NCBI RefSeq assembly: GCF_011806525.1
Contig: NZ_JAAVKI010000002.1
Location: 496,001-560,000 of the forward strand
Source: Thalassospira sp. HF15
Lineage (GTDB): Bacteria > Pseudomonadota > Alphaproteobacteria > Rhodospirillales > Thalassospiraceae
Length of the DNA stretch: 64,000 bases
Direction of reading: 5' to 3'
Below the pieces are notes generated by a model. That model saw only the letters and a list, made by a program, of their open reading frames with translations. It did not search any database and was not told where the DNA came from. Below are positions 53,234 to 62,751 of this stretch, one piece after another. Numbering within the stretch: position 1 is the stretch's first letter; each line of letters opens with the position of its first letter. The position numbers were made by a program, and so were the translations under genes.

Positions 53234-55360
53234 ATGAGCCAGATGACAGAAGCCGCCAACACCACATCAAAAGGGACTATCCCCGCAAACGGCCTTGATG
53301 ACACCCATTGTGATCCGACGGTCAAACTGCGCGGGCCCGGCGTCGGGTCCCGGCGGTTTTTCCTGTTCGGGGCATCGATTGCAGCGACCGCCTATGCCGC
53401 CTGGCTGATGGCCGACGTTCTGGGGGCGGACCAGCTGACCATCATGGAAATGGTGGTGGTGGCGTTCTTTACCATCAACTTTGCCTGGATTTCACTTTCG
53501 TTCTTTACCGGGATTGTCGGGCTTGTCTTACGCGGGTTGAAACTGGATGCCATCACGCTCAAGCGCCTCAAACCGATCACGCGCAAAGGTCATTTGCGGT
53601 CGAAAAACGTTGTGGTGATTCCGGTCTATAACGAGGACCCCAACCGCGTCTTTGCCGGGTTGCGCGCCAGTTACGAAAGTCTGGCCGCGACCGGGGAACT
53701 TGATGCGTTTCATTTCTTTGTGTTGTCGGACACCCGCGATCCCGATATCTGGATTGCCGAGGAAATGGCATGGGCCAAGGCGTGTTCGGATCTGAATGCG
53801 CGCGGCAAGATCTTCTTCCGCCGCCGGGCGGAAAATACCGAACGTAAATCCGGTAACCTCAAGGAATTCTGTGAGACCTATGCTGCCAATTACGATCACA
53901 TGATCGTCTTTGACGCCGATAGCGTCATGTCCGGCGAGGCCATGGTCAATATGGCCTATCTGATGGAAAACAACCCGGATGCCGGGATCATCCAAAGTCC
54001 GCCGCAGCCGACCGGCCGTCAGACCCTGTTTGCCCGTATCTTGCAGTTCATTTCACGTGTGCATGGCCCGACGATGTCAGCGGGCCTGTCATTCTGGTGC
54101 ATGGGCAGTTCGAACTATTGGGGCCACAACGCGATTATTCGCACCAAGGCGTTTATTGAATGCTGCGGCCTGCCGGTGCTTTCGGGCAAGCCGCCGATGG
54201 GCGGTCATATTCTGAGCCACGATTTCGTCGAGGCCGCCTTCATGCGCAAGGCCGGTTGGCGGTGCTGGCTGATCCCGCAACTTGAAGGCAGCTGGGAAGA
54301 ATTGCCGCCCAACCTAATTGATTTTGCCATCCGCGACCGTCGCTGGTGTCAGGGCAATATGCAGCATGCGCGTCTGATGGTCGCACCGGGTTTCAAGCCG
54401 CTCAGCCGTCTGCATTTCTTTATGGGTGTGATGAGCTTTGTGTCATCGCCGCTTTGGCTTTTGCTGTTGCTGAGCTCGACAATTGCGACACTTCAGAACA
54501 CCCAGCTGACCTACAGCTTTTTCCCCGGTCAGTTCACCATGTTCCCGCAATGGCCAGTGGATCGATCCTTTGAGATGCTGGTGTTGCTGATCTTTACCAT
54601 CGGCATGCTGGTTCTGCCCAAGATCATTTCGATCCTGATGGTATGTCTGGGGCGTGATCGCAAGCAGTATGGCGGGGTGATGGTGCTGGCCAGTGGCCTG
54701 CTTGAAACCCTGTACTCGGCCTTGCAGGCCCCGATCATGATGATGCTGCATTCCCAGTTCGTGTTTTCGGTTCTGACCGGCAATCAGGTTGGCTGGGATG
54801 CGCAGGAACGTGATGATGCCGGGGTACCGTTCAAGGCCGCCCTTAAAACCCATCGCACCATCATTGTGATCGGTCTGATCTGGGGGGCGGTTGCCGTGTT
54901 TGTTGATACGGCGTTTTTCTGGTGGCTGTCGCCGATTTTGGCTGGTCTCATTCTGTCGCCGTGGCTGACGCATTATTCCAGCAGCCTTGCCATCGGAAAG
55001 GCAGCAAGGCGCATGCAGCTTTTTGTTACCCCCGAAGAATATGACAGTCCGGATGAACTTCGTGCGCTTGACCGCATCAATGCCGAAGGCGGTGATGACG
55101 ATGTCAAAGACGGGTTGTTGCGCCTGATCGAAGATCCCTATGCCAATGCGCTGCATTCGGCCCTGTTGCCGGTACGCAAACCCGATGCCCGTACCGCGAT
55201 TGAAATCGGCATCATCTATGAAAAGCTTGCTAGGCTGGGTGTGGAAAGCCTGACACGCGATGAAAAGCTTCTGATTTTGTCATGGCCGGTCAAACCGCTT
55301 GATCAGATCATGGCAGGGCGTGATCACCTAGCGGTTGAAGGTCCGGCAACCGCGAACTAG
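53234..55360 (+). CDS. mdoH: Glucans biosynthesis glucosyltransferase H
   Basis: This integral-membrane GT2 enzyme (708 residues from the ATG at 53234; a GTG at 53201 is possible) polymerises beta-1,2-glucose from UDP-glucose across the inner membrane. The catalytic pattern is VVVIPVYNEDPNRVFAGL, then the DxD in MIVFDADSVMSG, and the terminal RDRRWCQGNMQHA, matching the QxxRW-like motif. Membrane spans flank the catalytic domain. It follows mdoG, and an unknown gene follows 137 bases later. Confidence 0.94.
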   Translation: MSQMTEAANTTSKGTIPANGLDDTHCDPTVKLRGPGVGSRRFFLFGASIAATAYAAWLMADVLGADQLTIMEMVVVAFFTINFAWISLSFFTGIVGLVLRGLKLDAITLKRLKPITRKGHLRSKNVVVIPVYNEDPNRVFAGLRASYESLAATGELDAFHFFVLSDTRDPDIWIAEEMAWAKACSDLNARGKIFFRRRAENTERKSGNLKEFCETYAANYDHMIVFDADSVMSGEAMVNMAYLMENNPDAGIIQSPPQPTGRQTLFARILQFISRVHGPTMSAGLSFWCMGSSNYWGHNAIIRTKAFIECCGLPVLSGKPPMGGHILSHDFVEAAFMRKAGWRCWLIPQLEGSWEELPPNLIDFAIRDRRWCQGNMQHARLMVAPGFKPLSRLHFFMGVMSFVSSPLWLLLLLSSTIATLQNTQLTYSFFPGQFTMFPQWPVDRSFEMLVLLIFTIGMLVLPKIISILMVCLGRDRKQYGGVMVLASGLLETLYSALQAPIMMMLHSQFVFSVLTGNQVGWDAQERDDAGVPFKAALKTHRTIIVIGLIWGAVAVFVDTAFFWWLSPILAGLILSPWLTHYSSSLAIGKAARRMQLFVTPEEYDSPDELRALDRINAEGGDDDVKDGLLRLIEDPYANALHSALLPVRKPDARTAIEIGIIYEKLARLGVESLTRDEKLLILSWPVKPLDQIMAGRDHLAVEGPATAN

Positions 55361-55497
55361 TGGTTTGTTTTAAAAAGATTTCCTGCGCCACAAAAATGCC
55401 CAGATTCGAGCAAAATATCCCGCGTTTTTTCAGCGATCTTCATGCTTAACGAAGCGTTAAAAATCGCTGATTGGTTATTGCCCGGAGGGCCACACGA

Positions 55498-55977
55498 ATG
55501 ACTGACATGACCGTTGCAAAACAGGGTTTCACCTACGCCGCATTTGAATCTGCTGCGATGACGCGCCTGATCGAAGATACGGCAGGTGCGTGGCTGCGTT
55601 CATTTGGTGTGAATGCCCCGCAGGCCAGTCAGCGCATGATCAATGCCCTGCGTGACGCGCTGGCAGAAGACAGCATTGCGGCCAATGACCGGGCCAGCAT
55701 GCAGGACATTCTTGATCAGGCCGCCCATGACGCGATTGCCGGTTGGCTTTCACAGATCACAGGCGAACATGATTGTTTTGGGTCGAACCGTTTTTCGATG
55801 CTGCGCTGTGCGTTTCTGTCAGCCAACCGTGACGGGATCTGGTCGGAGCATTTCCTCGATGCGAAACGCGATCACCGTGACCTCGCGATAGCACTTTCAG
55901 TACAGATGATGTTGCCGACACCGGGCCTTGTTGCCTGTGAAATGCCGCGTCAGTCACTGGAACGTCAGGCTTCCTGA
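55498..55977 (+). CDS. Hypothetical protein downstream of mdoGH
   Basis: This 159-residue protein is not recognised. It starts at the ATG at 55498 after GGAGGG. It looks soluble and helical; no signal peptide or membrane span is visible. It has motifs such as SFGVNAPQASQRMINALRDAL and SMLRCAFLSANRDGIWSEHFLDAKRDHR. A terminator-like hairpin follows. Its position after mdoH suggests a regulatory or structural role in glucan synthesis, but nothing in the sequence shows this. Confidence 0.6.
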   Translation: MTDMTVAKQGFTYAAFESAAMTRLIEDTAGAWLRSFGVNAPQASQRMINALRDALAEDSIAANDRASMQDILDQAAHDAIAGWLSQITGEHDCFGSNRFSMLRCAFLSANRDGIWSEHFLDAKRDHRDLAIALSVQMMLPTPGLVACEMPRQSLERQAS

Positions 55978-56052
55978 ACCCTTTAAATAACCATTCCTTC
56001 GCTTCACGCTTTTTCATCATATCCCTCAACGTCTAGCGTTTAATGCGAAGGC

Positions 56053-56085
56053 GGCACCGCCATTATCCCCTGTGGCGGTGCCTTT
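56053..56085 (+). terminator. Probable terminator of the mdoGH-linked gene
   Basis: GGCACCGCC (56053-56061, read with a G at its start) pairs perfectly with GGCGGTGCC (56074-56082), followed by TTT. The hairpin lies 75 bases past the stop of the unknown gene. Confidence 0.7.
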
Positions 56086-56111
56086 ATGTGTGCGATTTGC
56101 AAGGCTTTGGG

Positions 56112-56142
56112 CAAAAAAAGAACCCGCCACAAAGGGCGGGTT
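56112..56142 (-). terminator. Rho-independent terminator of the beta-oxidation operon
   Basis: AACCCGCC (56121-56128) pairs with GGCGGGTT (56135-56142), and on the minus strand a run of seven T follows. It lies about 107 bases after the last gene of the operon. Confidence 0.85.
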
Positions 56143-56248
56143 GAGTTCAGCGGGCGAGAGAGCCCGATTTCCAGTGCAGATCATCCACAGCCGTAAAATC
56201 AGGCCCCTACGAGACGCCGAAGCACACACTTCCCCGGCGCCATGACGG

Positions 56249-57142
56249 TCAGGCTGCTTTGTGAAAGCGGCCCAGTTTCGAAAGCAGTTTGGCAACGTGC
56301 GGATCGTTCTTGCCGTTGCGATCAAGTTCCAGGAAGAAGTCGGGATAGGGCGCTTTGCCCGGTGTCAGGTTGTATTGTTCGAAATCGGTCACGCCGATGG
56401 CCTCAAGCACGCTTTCATCGGTAAAGAAACCACCCGTAACCTCGCGCGCAGGGGCGGTCAGGATCGCATGCGCCGCATCGGCAATGATTTGCGGTGTGCG
56501 GGCACGGCCCTGTTCAAGGCCGGGGATCATGTTCAGTGCTGCGGTTTCAATCACCGTGACCGGCCAAAGCGAATTCACAGCCACGCCTTCATCGGCAAAT
56601 TCGGCAGACAGGCCAAGGGTGATCAAGCTCATGCCATATTTCGAAATCGTATAGGCGGTGTGATTGGCAAACCATTGCGGCGACAGGTTGGGCGGTGGCG
56701 ACATCGTCAGGATGTGCGGATTGTCCGATTTCAGAAGATGCGGCAGGCAGGCCTGCGCACAGGCAAAGCTGGCGCGCGTATTGACCTGATGCATCAGATC
56801 AAACCGTTTCATCGGGGTTTGCAGGGTCGGGGTCAGATTGATCGCGCTGGCGTTGTTGATCAGAATATCAATCCCGCCGAACGTCTCGGCGGTTTTGGCC
56901 ACCGCCGCGGCAATCTGGTCTTCATCGCGAATGTCGGTCTTAAGGGCCAGTGCCTTACCCCCGGCTTCCTCGATCTCGGCGGCGGCACTATGGATGGTCC
57001 CGGGCAGTTTGGGATGGGGTTCATCGGTTTTGGCAATGATCGCGACATTGGCACCATCGCGCGCCGCACGCAGGGCTATTTCCTTACCAATCCCGCGTGA
57101 TGCGCCGGTGATGAACAGTGTTTTGCCTCTAAGACTCGTCAT
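56249..57142 (-). CDS. Short-chain dehydrogenase, HSDL2-like
   Basis: This 297-residue SDR has the NAD(P) motif ITGASRGIGKEIALRAARDGANVAIIAK, then NNASAI and the catalytic YxxxK in AYTISKYGMS. The layout with HPKLPGTIHSAAAEIE and MSPPPNLSPQWFANHTAY resembles mammalian and bacterial HSDL2 proteins linked with fatty-acid metabolism. A longer upstream frame to 57241 overlaps the neighbouring gene and is not favoured. It is the last gene of the beta-oxidation operon. Confidence 0.88.
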   Translation of the reverse strand: MTSLRGKTLFITGASRGIGKEIALRAARDGANVAIIAKTDEPHPKLPGTIHSAAAEIEEAGGKALALKTDIRDEDQIAAAVAKTAETFGGIDILINNASAINLTPTLQTPMKRFDLMHQVNTRASFACAQACLPHLLKSDNPHILTMSPPPNLSPQWFANHTAYTISKYGMSLITLGLSAEFADEGVAVNSLWPVTVIETAALNMIPGLEQGRARTPQIIADAAHAILTAPAREVTGGFFTDESVLEAIGVTDFEQYNLTPGKAPYPDFFLELDRNGKNDPHVAKLLSKLGRFHKAA

Positions 57143-57164
57143 CAAATTCTTCCCTGAACTCTTT

Positions 57165-57971
57165 TTATGATTTGCCGAAATCGGGACTGCGTTTCTCGAC
57201 AAAGGCGGCAACACCTTCGCGGAAATCAGCACTGAGAGCACTGTCGGCGAATGCTTTGGCCTCGGCTTGCAGTTGCGTCTTCAGGTCGGCCTCCGGTGCC
57301 GTATTCAGCAGCGCCTTTGTGCGGGCGATTGCATCACGCGGGCCGGTGGCAAGGCGGCTGGCATATTTGGCAGTGACCGAGGCCAGAAGATCCTTGGGTA
57401 CCTTCTGATTGATCAGGCCGAAATCATGGGCCTCCTCGGCGCTGAACCGATTGCCAAGCAAGGCGATTTCCTTGGCACGTTTCATGCCGACCAAACGCGT
57501 TAGTGAATGGGTCGCGCCGCCATCGGGCGAGGTGCCGATATGAATATAGGCCAGTGTGAAAACCGTATCCTCGGCGGCAACGGCCAGGTCACAGGCATTC
57601 ATCAGACTGAGGCCAAATCCGGCAACCGCGCCTTCAAGTTTGGCGATCACCGGGCAGGGCAGGGCTGTGATGCGCAAGATGATGTCGTGAACCCGGCCAA
57701 TCAGGTCCTCGATCATCGGGCGGGCTTCTTCTGGCGGTGTTTGACTGATCTGATGGAAGAACTTTACATCGCCACCGGCCATGAAGGTGCCGCCCGATCC
57801 TTCGATAATGACCGCGCCGATGTCAGACTGGTTGGCTTCGATCTTGTCCATTGCGGCGGACAAGCCAGTGACCATCGCCTGATCAAGCGCATTCATGCGA
57901 TCCGGGCGGTTCAGCGTGATGGTTGCGACCGCATCAGAGATGTTAAGCAGTACGGCGTCTTCCGATGCCAT
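57165..57971 (-). CDS. Enoyl-CoA hydratase/isomerase family protein
   Basis: This 268-residue crotonase-fold protein has ITLNRPDRMNALDQAM, the oxyanion-hole motif GTFMAGGDVKFF and KLEGAVAGFGLSLMNACDLAVA. The usual acidic catalytic residues are not both evident: the region that would carry Glu reads HIGTSPDGGATHSLTRLVG, where Asp may serve. A hydratase or isomerase of unsaturated acyl-CoA is likely. It is 22 bases before the SDR gene. Confidence 0.88.
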   Translation of the reverse strand: MASEDAVLLNISDAVATITLNRPDRMNALDQAMVTGLSAAMDKIEANQSDIGAVIIEGSGGTFMAGGDVKFFHQISQTPPEEARPMIEDLIGRVHDIILRITALPCPVIAKLEGAVAGFGLSLMNACDLAVAAEDTVFTLAYIHIGTSPDGGATHSLTRLVGMKRAKEIALLGNRFSAEEAHDFGLINQKVPKDLLASVTAKYASRLATGPRDAIARTKALLNTAPEADLKTQLQAEAKAFADSALSADFREGVAAFVEKRSPDFGKS

Positions 57972-58033
57972 GGTGTTTCCTCCTGCGCGGTTTTTGGCGC
58001 ATTTTTCCCCGGTTTTCCGGTTGTTGCAGTGTG

Positions 58034-58564
58034 TTAAATCGCCAGTCGGGCTTCAATCGCGGTTTCCATATCGGGCCACCCGGAAAGCCAATCGGGCATG
58101 GAAGGGGACGTTTCATCTGCCCCGACCATCCGACAGATATCCTCGGGTGCTACGATGCCATACGGGCCAACAAAGACCGCCTTGACCACGCCAAGGGCGA
58201 GTGTTTTGCCCTTAGAGACAAAGCGCTGTTCAAGATAAAACCCCTTGTCGTCCCAATAGAGGGCCTGGGTTTCGAGCGCGAATTTCTGAAACGGCTTGAT
58301 CGCACGCTTGAACCGCATGGTCGATCCCGACACAACCGGCTGCCATTTGCGTTTAAGCATTTGACTGGCGATGCCATTGCGCATGATCAGTTCGGTTCGA
58401 CCCAGATCCATCAGCGCGAAATACCGTGAATTGGTCATATGCACGTTGATATCAAGATCCAGCGGCCATGCCCGAAAATGCAGGGTTGATGGATCAAGCG
58501 GGTGCAGGCGGGGCCGCAACAAGGACAGGATCACCACACGGACCAGTCGGAAAATCAGGTTCAC
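58034..58564 (-). CDS. Acyl-CoA thioesterase, 4HBT-like
   Basis: This 176-residue hotdog-fold thioesterase most likely starts with GTG at 58564, where GGAG sits 8 bases upstream; an upstream TTG at 58639 would overlap the acyl-CoA dehydrogenase gene. The segment DLDINVHMTNSRYFALMDLGRTEL carries the conserved Asp/Asn pattern near the active site. A hydrophobic N-terminal stretch could associate with the membrane. It probably releases fatty acids from acyl-CoA and lies in the beta-oxidation operon. Confidence 0.78.
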   Translation of the reverse strand: MNLIFRLVRVVILSLLRPRLHPLDPSTLHFRAWPLDLDINVHMTNSRYFALMDLGRTELIMRNGIASQMLKRKWQPVVSGSTMRFKRAIKPFQKFALETQALYWDDKGFYLEQRFVSKGKTLALGVVKAVFVGPYGIVAPEDICRMVGADETSPSMPDWLSGWPDMETAIEARLAI

Positions 58565-58619
58565 GACAAAACTCCGTGCTTGGATGCCCGTTCTTGGTGG
58601 ATGCGGCCCATAGCCATGA

Positions 58620-60404
58620 TCAGAACAACTCCTCGTCAAGGGCCATCATGGTCGAAGACCCCGACATGATCTGGCTGAACAGGGCACCTGATTGCGGCAG
58701 GACGCGTTCCATATAGAACTTGGCCGTGATCAGCTTGCCCTTGTAAAACCCGTCTTCATCATCGCCCTGTTTGGCCAGCGCGATTTCCGCCATGCGGGCC
58801 CACATGAAGCCAACCGCAACGAGACCGAACAGACGCAGGAATTCGGTCGCAGCGGCGCCTGCTTCATCGGGGTTTTTCATCCCGCGCTGGGCCAGCTCAC
58901 CGGTTGCCTGTTGCAGGCGCATGAAAGCCTTTGCAAGCGGCTGGACATATTCGCCAAGTTCACCGTTTGAAACGTTGGCCTCGATATATTCCTGCACCGG
59001 ATGGAAGAACCGGCGCAGGTAACGCCCGGCCTTGGACGGCATTTTACGCCCGACAAGGTCAAGGGCCTGAATGCCGTTCGTGCCTTCGTAAATCTGGGCA
59101 ATACGGGCATCACGGACATACTGTTCCATGCCCCATTCGCGGATATAGCCATGCCCGCCAAAGACCTGAACACCGGTGTTTGTGTTGTCAAAGCCCCAAT
59201 CGGTGAACAGTGCCTTGACGATCGGGGTCATCAGTTGAACGAACTCGTCGGCCTCTTCGCGTTTGACCGGGTCTTCGTGATGCTTGGCGGTATCAAGCTC
59301 ACGTGCAACCCACATGCCCATTGCCCGGCAACCTTCATTGGTGGCCTTCGCGCTCAGCAACATGCGACGGACATCGGGATGCACGATGATCGAATCCGCC
59401 GGTTGGTTGGGGGATTTCGCACCCGTAAGGGCACGGCCCTGCAGGCGATCCTTGGCATAGGCACGTGCGCCCTGATAGGCCGCCTCGCCAAGGCCAAGAC
59501 CCTGAATGCCAACCGACAACCGTTCCTGATTCATCATGGTGAACATGGCGGGCATGCCTTGATGGGGTTCGCCCACCAGATAGCCGACAGCGCCATCAAA
59601 GTTCATCACGCAGGTCGCGGATGCCTTGATCCCCATCTTGTGTTCGATGGAACCGCATTTGACCGCGTTGCGATCTCCAAGTGATCCGTCTTCGCCGACC
59701 ATGAATTTCGGAACAAGGAACAGCGAGATGCCCTTGGTTCCCGCCGGTGCATCAGGCAGTTTGGCCAGAACCAGATGGATGATGTTTTCCGTCAGGTCAT
59801 GTTCGCCGGCGGAAATGAAAATCTTGGTGCCGGAAATCGCGTAGGACCCGTCGCCAAGCGGCTCTGCCTTGGTTTTGATGATGCCAAGATCGGTTCCGCA
59901 ATGCGGCTCTGTCAGGCACATGGTCCCTGACCAGGTGCCATCGACCATTTTGGGCAGGAACTTGTCTTTGAGTTCATCCGATGCGTGGCTGTGTAGCGCC
60001 GCATAGGCGCCAAACGACAGACCCGGATACATGCCAAAGGACAGGTTGGTCGAACAAATCATTTCCTCGACCAGTGCATTGATCGATTTCGGCGCGCCCT
60101 GACCGCCGTATTTTGGATCGCAGGCGATGCCCGTCCAGCCGCCTTCGGCAAAGGTCTGATAGGCTTCCTTGAAACCTTTCGGTGTCGTAACGACCCCGTC
60201 ATCCCACGTGCAGCCTTCCTCGTCGCCCGACCGGTTGATCGGGAACAGGACCTCTTCACAGACCTTGGCGGCTTCTTCGAGAACCGCGTCAACGACATCA
60301 GGGGTGAAATCCTCGCAACCGGGCATCTGATTGATATCGTTGAAATCAAACAGTTCGGTCAGGACGAAGCGCATATCGCGCAAGGGTGCTTTATATTCAG
60401 CCAT
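58620..60404 (-). CDS. Acyl-CoA dehydrogenase, FadE type
   Basis: This 594-residue flavoenzyme has the acyl-CoA dehydrogenase core: MCLTEPHCGTDLG, SISGTKIFISAGEHDL-like FAD-binding pieces, LGLGEAAYQGARAYAKDRLQGR and IYEGTNGIQALDLVGRK. A C-terminal extension (about 470-594) is typical of the long FadE/AidB-related group that acts on long-chain acyl-CoA. It catalyses the first oxidation step. It lies 22 bases after the fadN-like gene. Confidence 0.92.
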   Translation of the reverse strand: MAEYKAPLRDMRFVLTELFDFNDINQMPGCEDFTPDVVDAVLEEAAKVCEEVLFPINRSGDEEGCTWDDGVVTTPKGFKEAYQTFAEGGWTGIACDPKYGGQGAPKSINALVEEMICSTNLSFGMYPGLSFGAYAALHSHASDELKDKFLPKMVDGTWSGTMCLTEPHCGTDLGIIKTKAEPLGDGSYAISGTKIFISAGEHDLTENIIHLVLAKLPDAPAGTKGISLFLVPKFMVGEDGSLGDRNAVKCGSIEHKMGIKASATCVMNFDGAVGYLVGEPHQGMPAMFTMMNQERLSVGIQGLGLGEAAYQGARAYAKDRLQGRALTGAKSPNQPADSIIVHPDVRRMLLSAKATNEGCRAMGMWVARELDTAKHHEDPVKREEADEFVQLMTPIVKALFTDWGFDNTNTGVQVFGGHGYIREWGMEQYVRDARIAQIYEGTNGIQALDLVGRKMPSKAGRYLRRFFHPVQEYIEANVSNGELGEYVQPLAKAFMRLQQATGELAQRGMKNPDEAGAAATEFLRLFGLVAVGFMWARMAEIALAKQGDDEDGFYKGKLITAKFYMERVLPQSGALFSQIMSGSSTMMALDEELF

Positions 60405-60426
60405 TTTCTGTTTCCTCCTGGACCGG

Positions 60427-62751
60427 TTAATTGCGCAACGGCTTGCCGGTCAGCAACATGTGCTCGACCCGGGCCATGGTGCCTTCATTGCGGACCAGAC
60501 GCATGAAGCCTTCGCGTTCGAGTTCAAGCATGTCGTCTTCGGACAGTTCCTCAGTCACGTCGGTATCGCCACCGGCCAGAACCTTTGCCAGTTCACCTGC
60601 AACAACGCGGTCATAATCGGTGGCCTTGCCAAGACGATGGAACCCATCGACAGCCATTTCAAAGGCCACCCGCGCACTTTCGCCCGGCAGGCGATAGGTG
60701 AATTCTTCGGGCGCTTCGTAACCTTCGACCATCGACAATGCGCGTTCCTTGGCATCGGCCAGCAAACGATTGCGGTTCATGGTGATGCCGTCGCCTTCGC
60801 GGAAGAACAGGTTTTCCTTGGCTTCCATTGCCGATTTGGCAACGGTCGCGACCGAGATGATCTCGAACGCCTTGGCACTTGGCGCCATTGGGCCTTTGAC
60901 GAATTTCGGATTTTCCGCCCAACGACGGATCATTTCCTTACACCCGCCCCAAGCCGGGATCAGACCAACACCGGGTTCAACCAGCCCGATATAGGTTTCG
61001 CCGTGCGCCTGAACCGCATCACAATGCAGAAGGACCTCACAGCCGCCGCCAAGGGCAAGACCACTGGGGGCACCGACCACCGGGAAGGGTGAATATTTCA
61101 ACGCCTTGTAGGTTTCCTGACCGGTTTCAACCAGGTTTTCGATTTCCGGCCATACGGCGATATTGGCGGCAAACAATGCCAGTCCAAGGTTTGCCCCAGC
61201 GGAGAAATTGCTGCCTTCGTTATAGATCACCATCGCCTTGAACTGCTTTTTGACAGTCCGGATCGATGTCTTGATCGCGCCCAGAACATCTGCATCAAGG
61301 GCATTCATCTTGGTATGGAATTCAAGGCAGGCAACGCCATCGCCGATATCCCAAAGCGATGCGGCGCGGTTGCCGACGACGCGTTCGGATTTGCGTTTGA
61401 TGTCTTCAAGCAGGATGACCCCATCCGGGCGGGTGACCTTGGTGTAGTCGCCATCAAAGCCGAGATAATAAAGATCGCCATCTTCGACCTTGTAGAACGA
61501 CTTGCCAGCTGCCTTTTTCAGCAAGGCCGGGACTTCAACGCCGTCCTCTTCCAGCATCGAAATCAGCGCATCAACGCCAATGGCATCAATCAACTCAAAC
61601 GGCCCGGTTTTCCAGGCATAGCCAAGCTTCATTGCATCATCGACATCGACGATGGACTTGGCGGCAGCCTCGGCAATAAAGGCAGCATAGGCAAGGGTCT
61701 TGCCCATGACAGCGCGGCCATATTGACCACCCTTGTCAGCAGCTTCCATCAGCTTGCGCGGGTCTTTGCCAGCGGCGCGGACACTGCCGAGCCGGGCTTT
61801 TTCGGATTTGGCAAATTCACCGGTTTGCAGATCAACCGATTCCTTGACCTTCTGGCCACCTTCGCGGTTCAGGCGGTAAAAACCACCCTTGCCCTTGCGA
61901 CCGGTATAGCCATCGGCAATCAATTTGCTGACAAGTTCGCTTTCGCGGTAGATCGCGTGGAACGGATCGGACTTGTCCAAAAGGCCGGCCATGCTGGACT
62001 GCACATGGGGCATCAGATCAAGACCCACCAGATCCATCAGGCCAAAGACGCCGGTTTTGGGAATGCCGAACGGACGGCCAATGACACTGTCGGCTTCTTC
62101 TATCGTCAGGTTGCGGTCCATGGCTTCAACCATGGCGGCCTGAATCCAGTAGACACCCAGACGGTTGGCGATAAAGCCCGGTTCGTCATGGCAGGTGACA
62201 CAGGTTTTGCCCAGTTTGCGGTCGGCAAAATCGGCAACCGCATCAATCACGCCATCACGGGTGACGTCTGATCCAACCAGTTCCAGCAGGCGCATGTAAC
62301 GCGGCGGGTTGAAGAAGTGGGTGATGATGAAGTCCTGCGCAAAACTTTCATCCATCCCGTCAATCAGGGTAGCGAGCGGAATGGTTGATGTGTTTGACGA
62401 CACCACCGATCCCTTGGCACGTACTGCGTCAATCTTGCGATAGAGATCCTGTTTGATATCGAGGCGTTCAATGACGGCTTCGATCACCCAATCGCATTTG
62501 GCGATTTTATCAAGGTCATCCTCGATATTGCCACATGTGATCAGTTTCGCGACCCGTTTGGACATAAACGGCGCCGGATCGGTTTTCAGCATCTTGGCGA
62601 CCGCACCTTCGGCAACCGCATTGCGGTTTTTGGCCCCTTCGGGAACGATATCAAGCAGCAGGACAGGTGTCCCTGAGTTGGCGATATGGGCAGCGATCCC
62701 AGCCCCCATAACACCGGCGCCGATAACGGCAACCTGTTTGAATTCGGTCAT
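60427..62751 (-). CDS. fadN: FadN-type 3-hydroxyacyl-CoA dehydrogenase / enoyl-CoA hydratase fusion
   Basis: This 774-residue bifunctional enzyme has its NAD-binding dehydrogenase domain first: VAVIGAGVMGAGIAAHIANSG, then FITHFFNPPRYMRLLELV and GFIANRLGVYW. The second dehydrogenase half follows, then a C-terminal crotonase domain with FSAGANLGLALFAANIAVWPE and SGLALGGGCEVLLHCDA. This order is the reverse of E. coli FadB and matches Bacillus FadN. The start overlaps the thiolase stop (TAATG), so the three genes mirror the fadNAE set. Confidence 0.92.
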   Translation of the reverse strand: MTEFKQVAVIGAGVMGAGIAAHIANSGTPVLLLDIVPEGAKNRNAVAEGAVAKMLKTDPAPFMSKRVAKLITCGNIEDDLDKIAKCDWVIEAVIERLDIKQDLYRKIDAVRAKGSVVSSNTSTIPLATLIDGMDESFAQDFIITHFFNPPRYMRLLELVGSDVTRDGVIDAVADFADRKLGKTCVTCHDEPGFIANRLGVYWIQAAMVEAMDRNLTIEEADSVIGRPFGIPKTGVFGLMDLVGLDLMPHVQSSMAGLLDKSDPFHAIYRESELVSKLIADGYTGRKGKGGFYRLNREGGQKVKESVDLQTGEFAKSEKARLGSVRAAGKDPRKLMEAADKGGQYGRAVMGKTLAYAAFIAEAAAKSIVDVDDAMKLGYAWKTGPFELIDAIGVDALISMLEEDGVEVPALLKKAAGKSFYKVEDGDLYYLGFDGDYTKVTRPDGVILLEDIKRKSERVVGNRAASLWDIGDGVACLEFHTKMNALDADVLGAIKTSIRTVKKQFKAMVIYNEGSNFSAGANLGLALFAANIAVWPEIENLVETGQETYKALKYSPFPVVGAPSGLALGGGCEVLLHCDAVQAHGETYIGLVEPGVGLIPAWGGCKEMIRRWAENPKFVKGPMAPSAKAFEIISVATVAKSAMEAKENLFFREGDGITMNRNRLLADAKERALSMVEGYEAPEEFTYRLPGESARVAFEMAVDGFHRLGKATDYDRVVAGELAKVLAGGDTDVTEELSEDDMLELEREGFMRLVRNEGTMARVEHMLLTGKPLRN

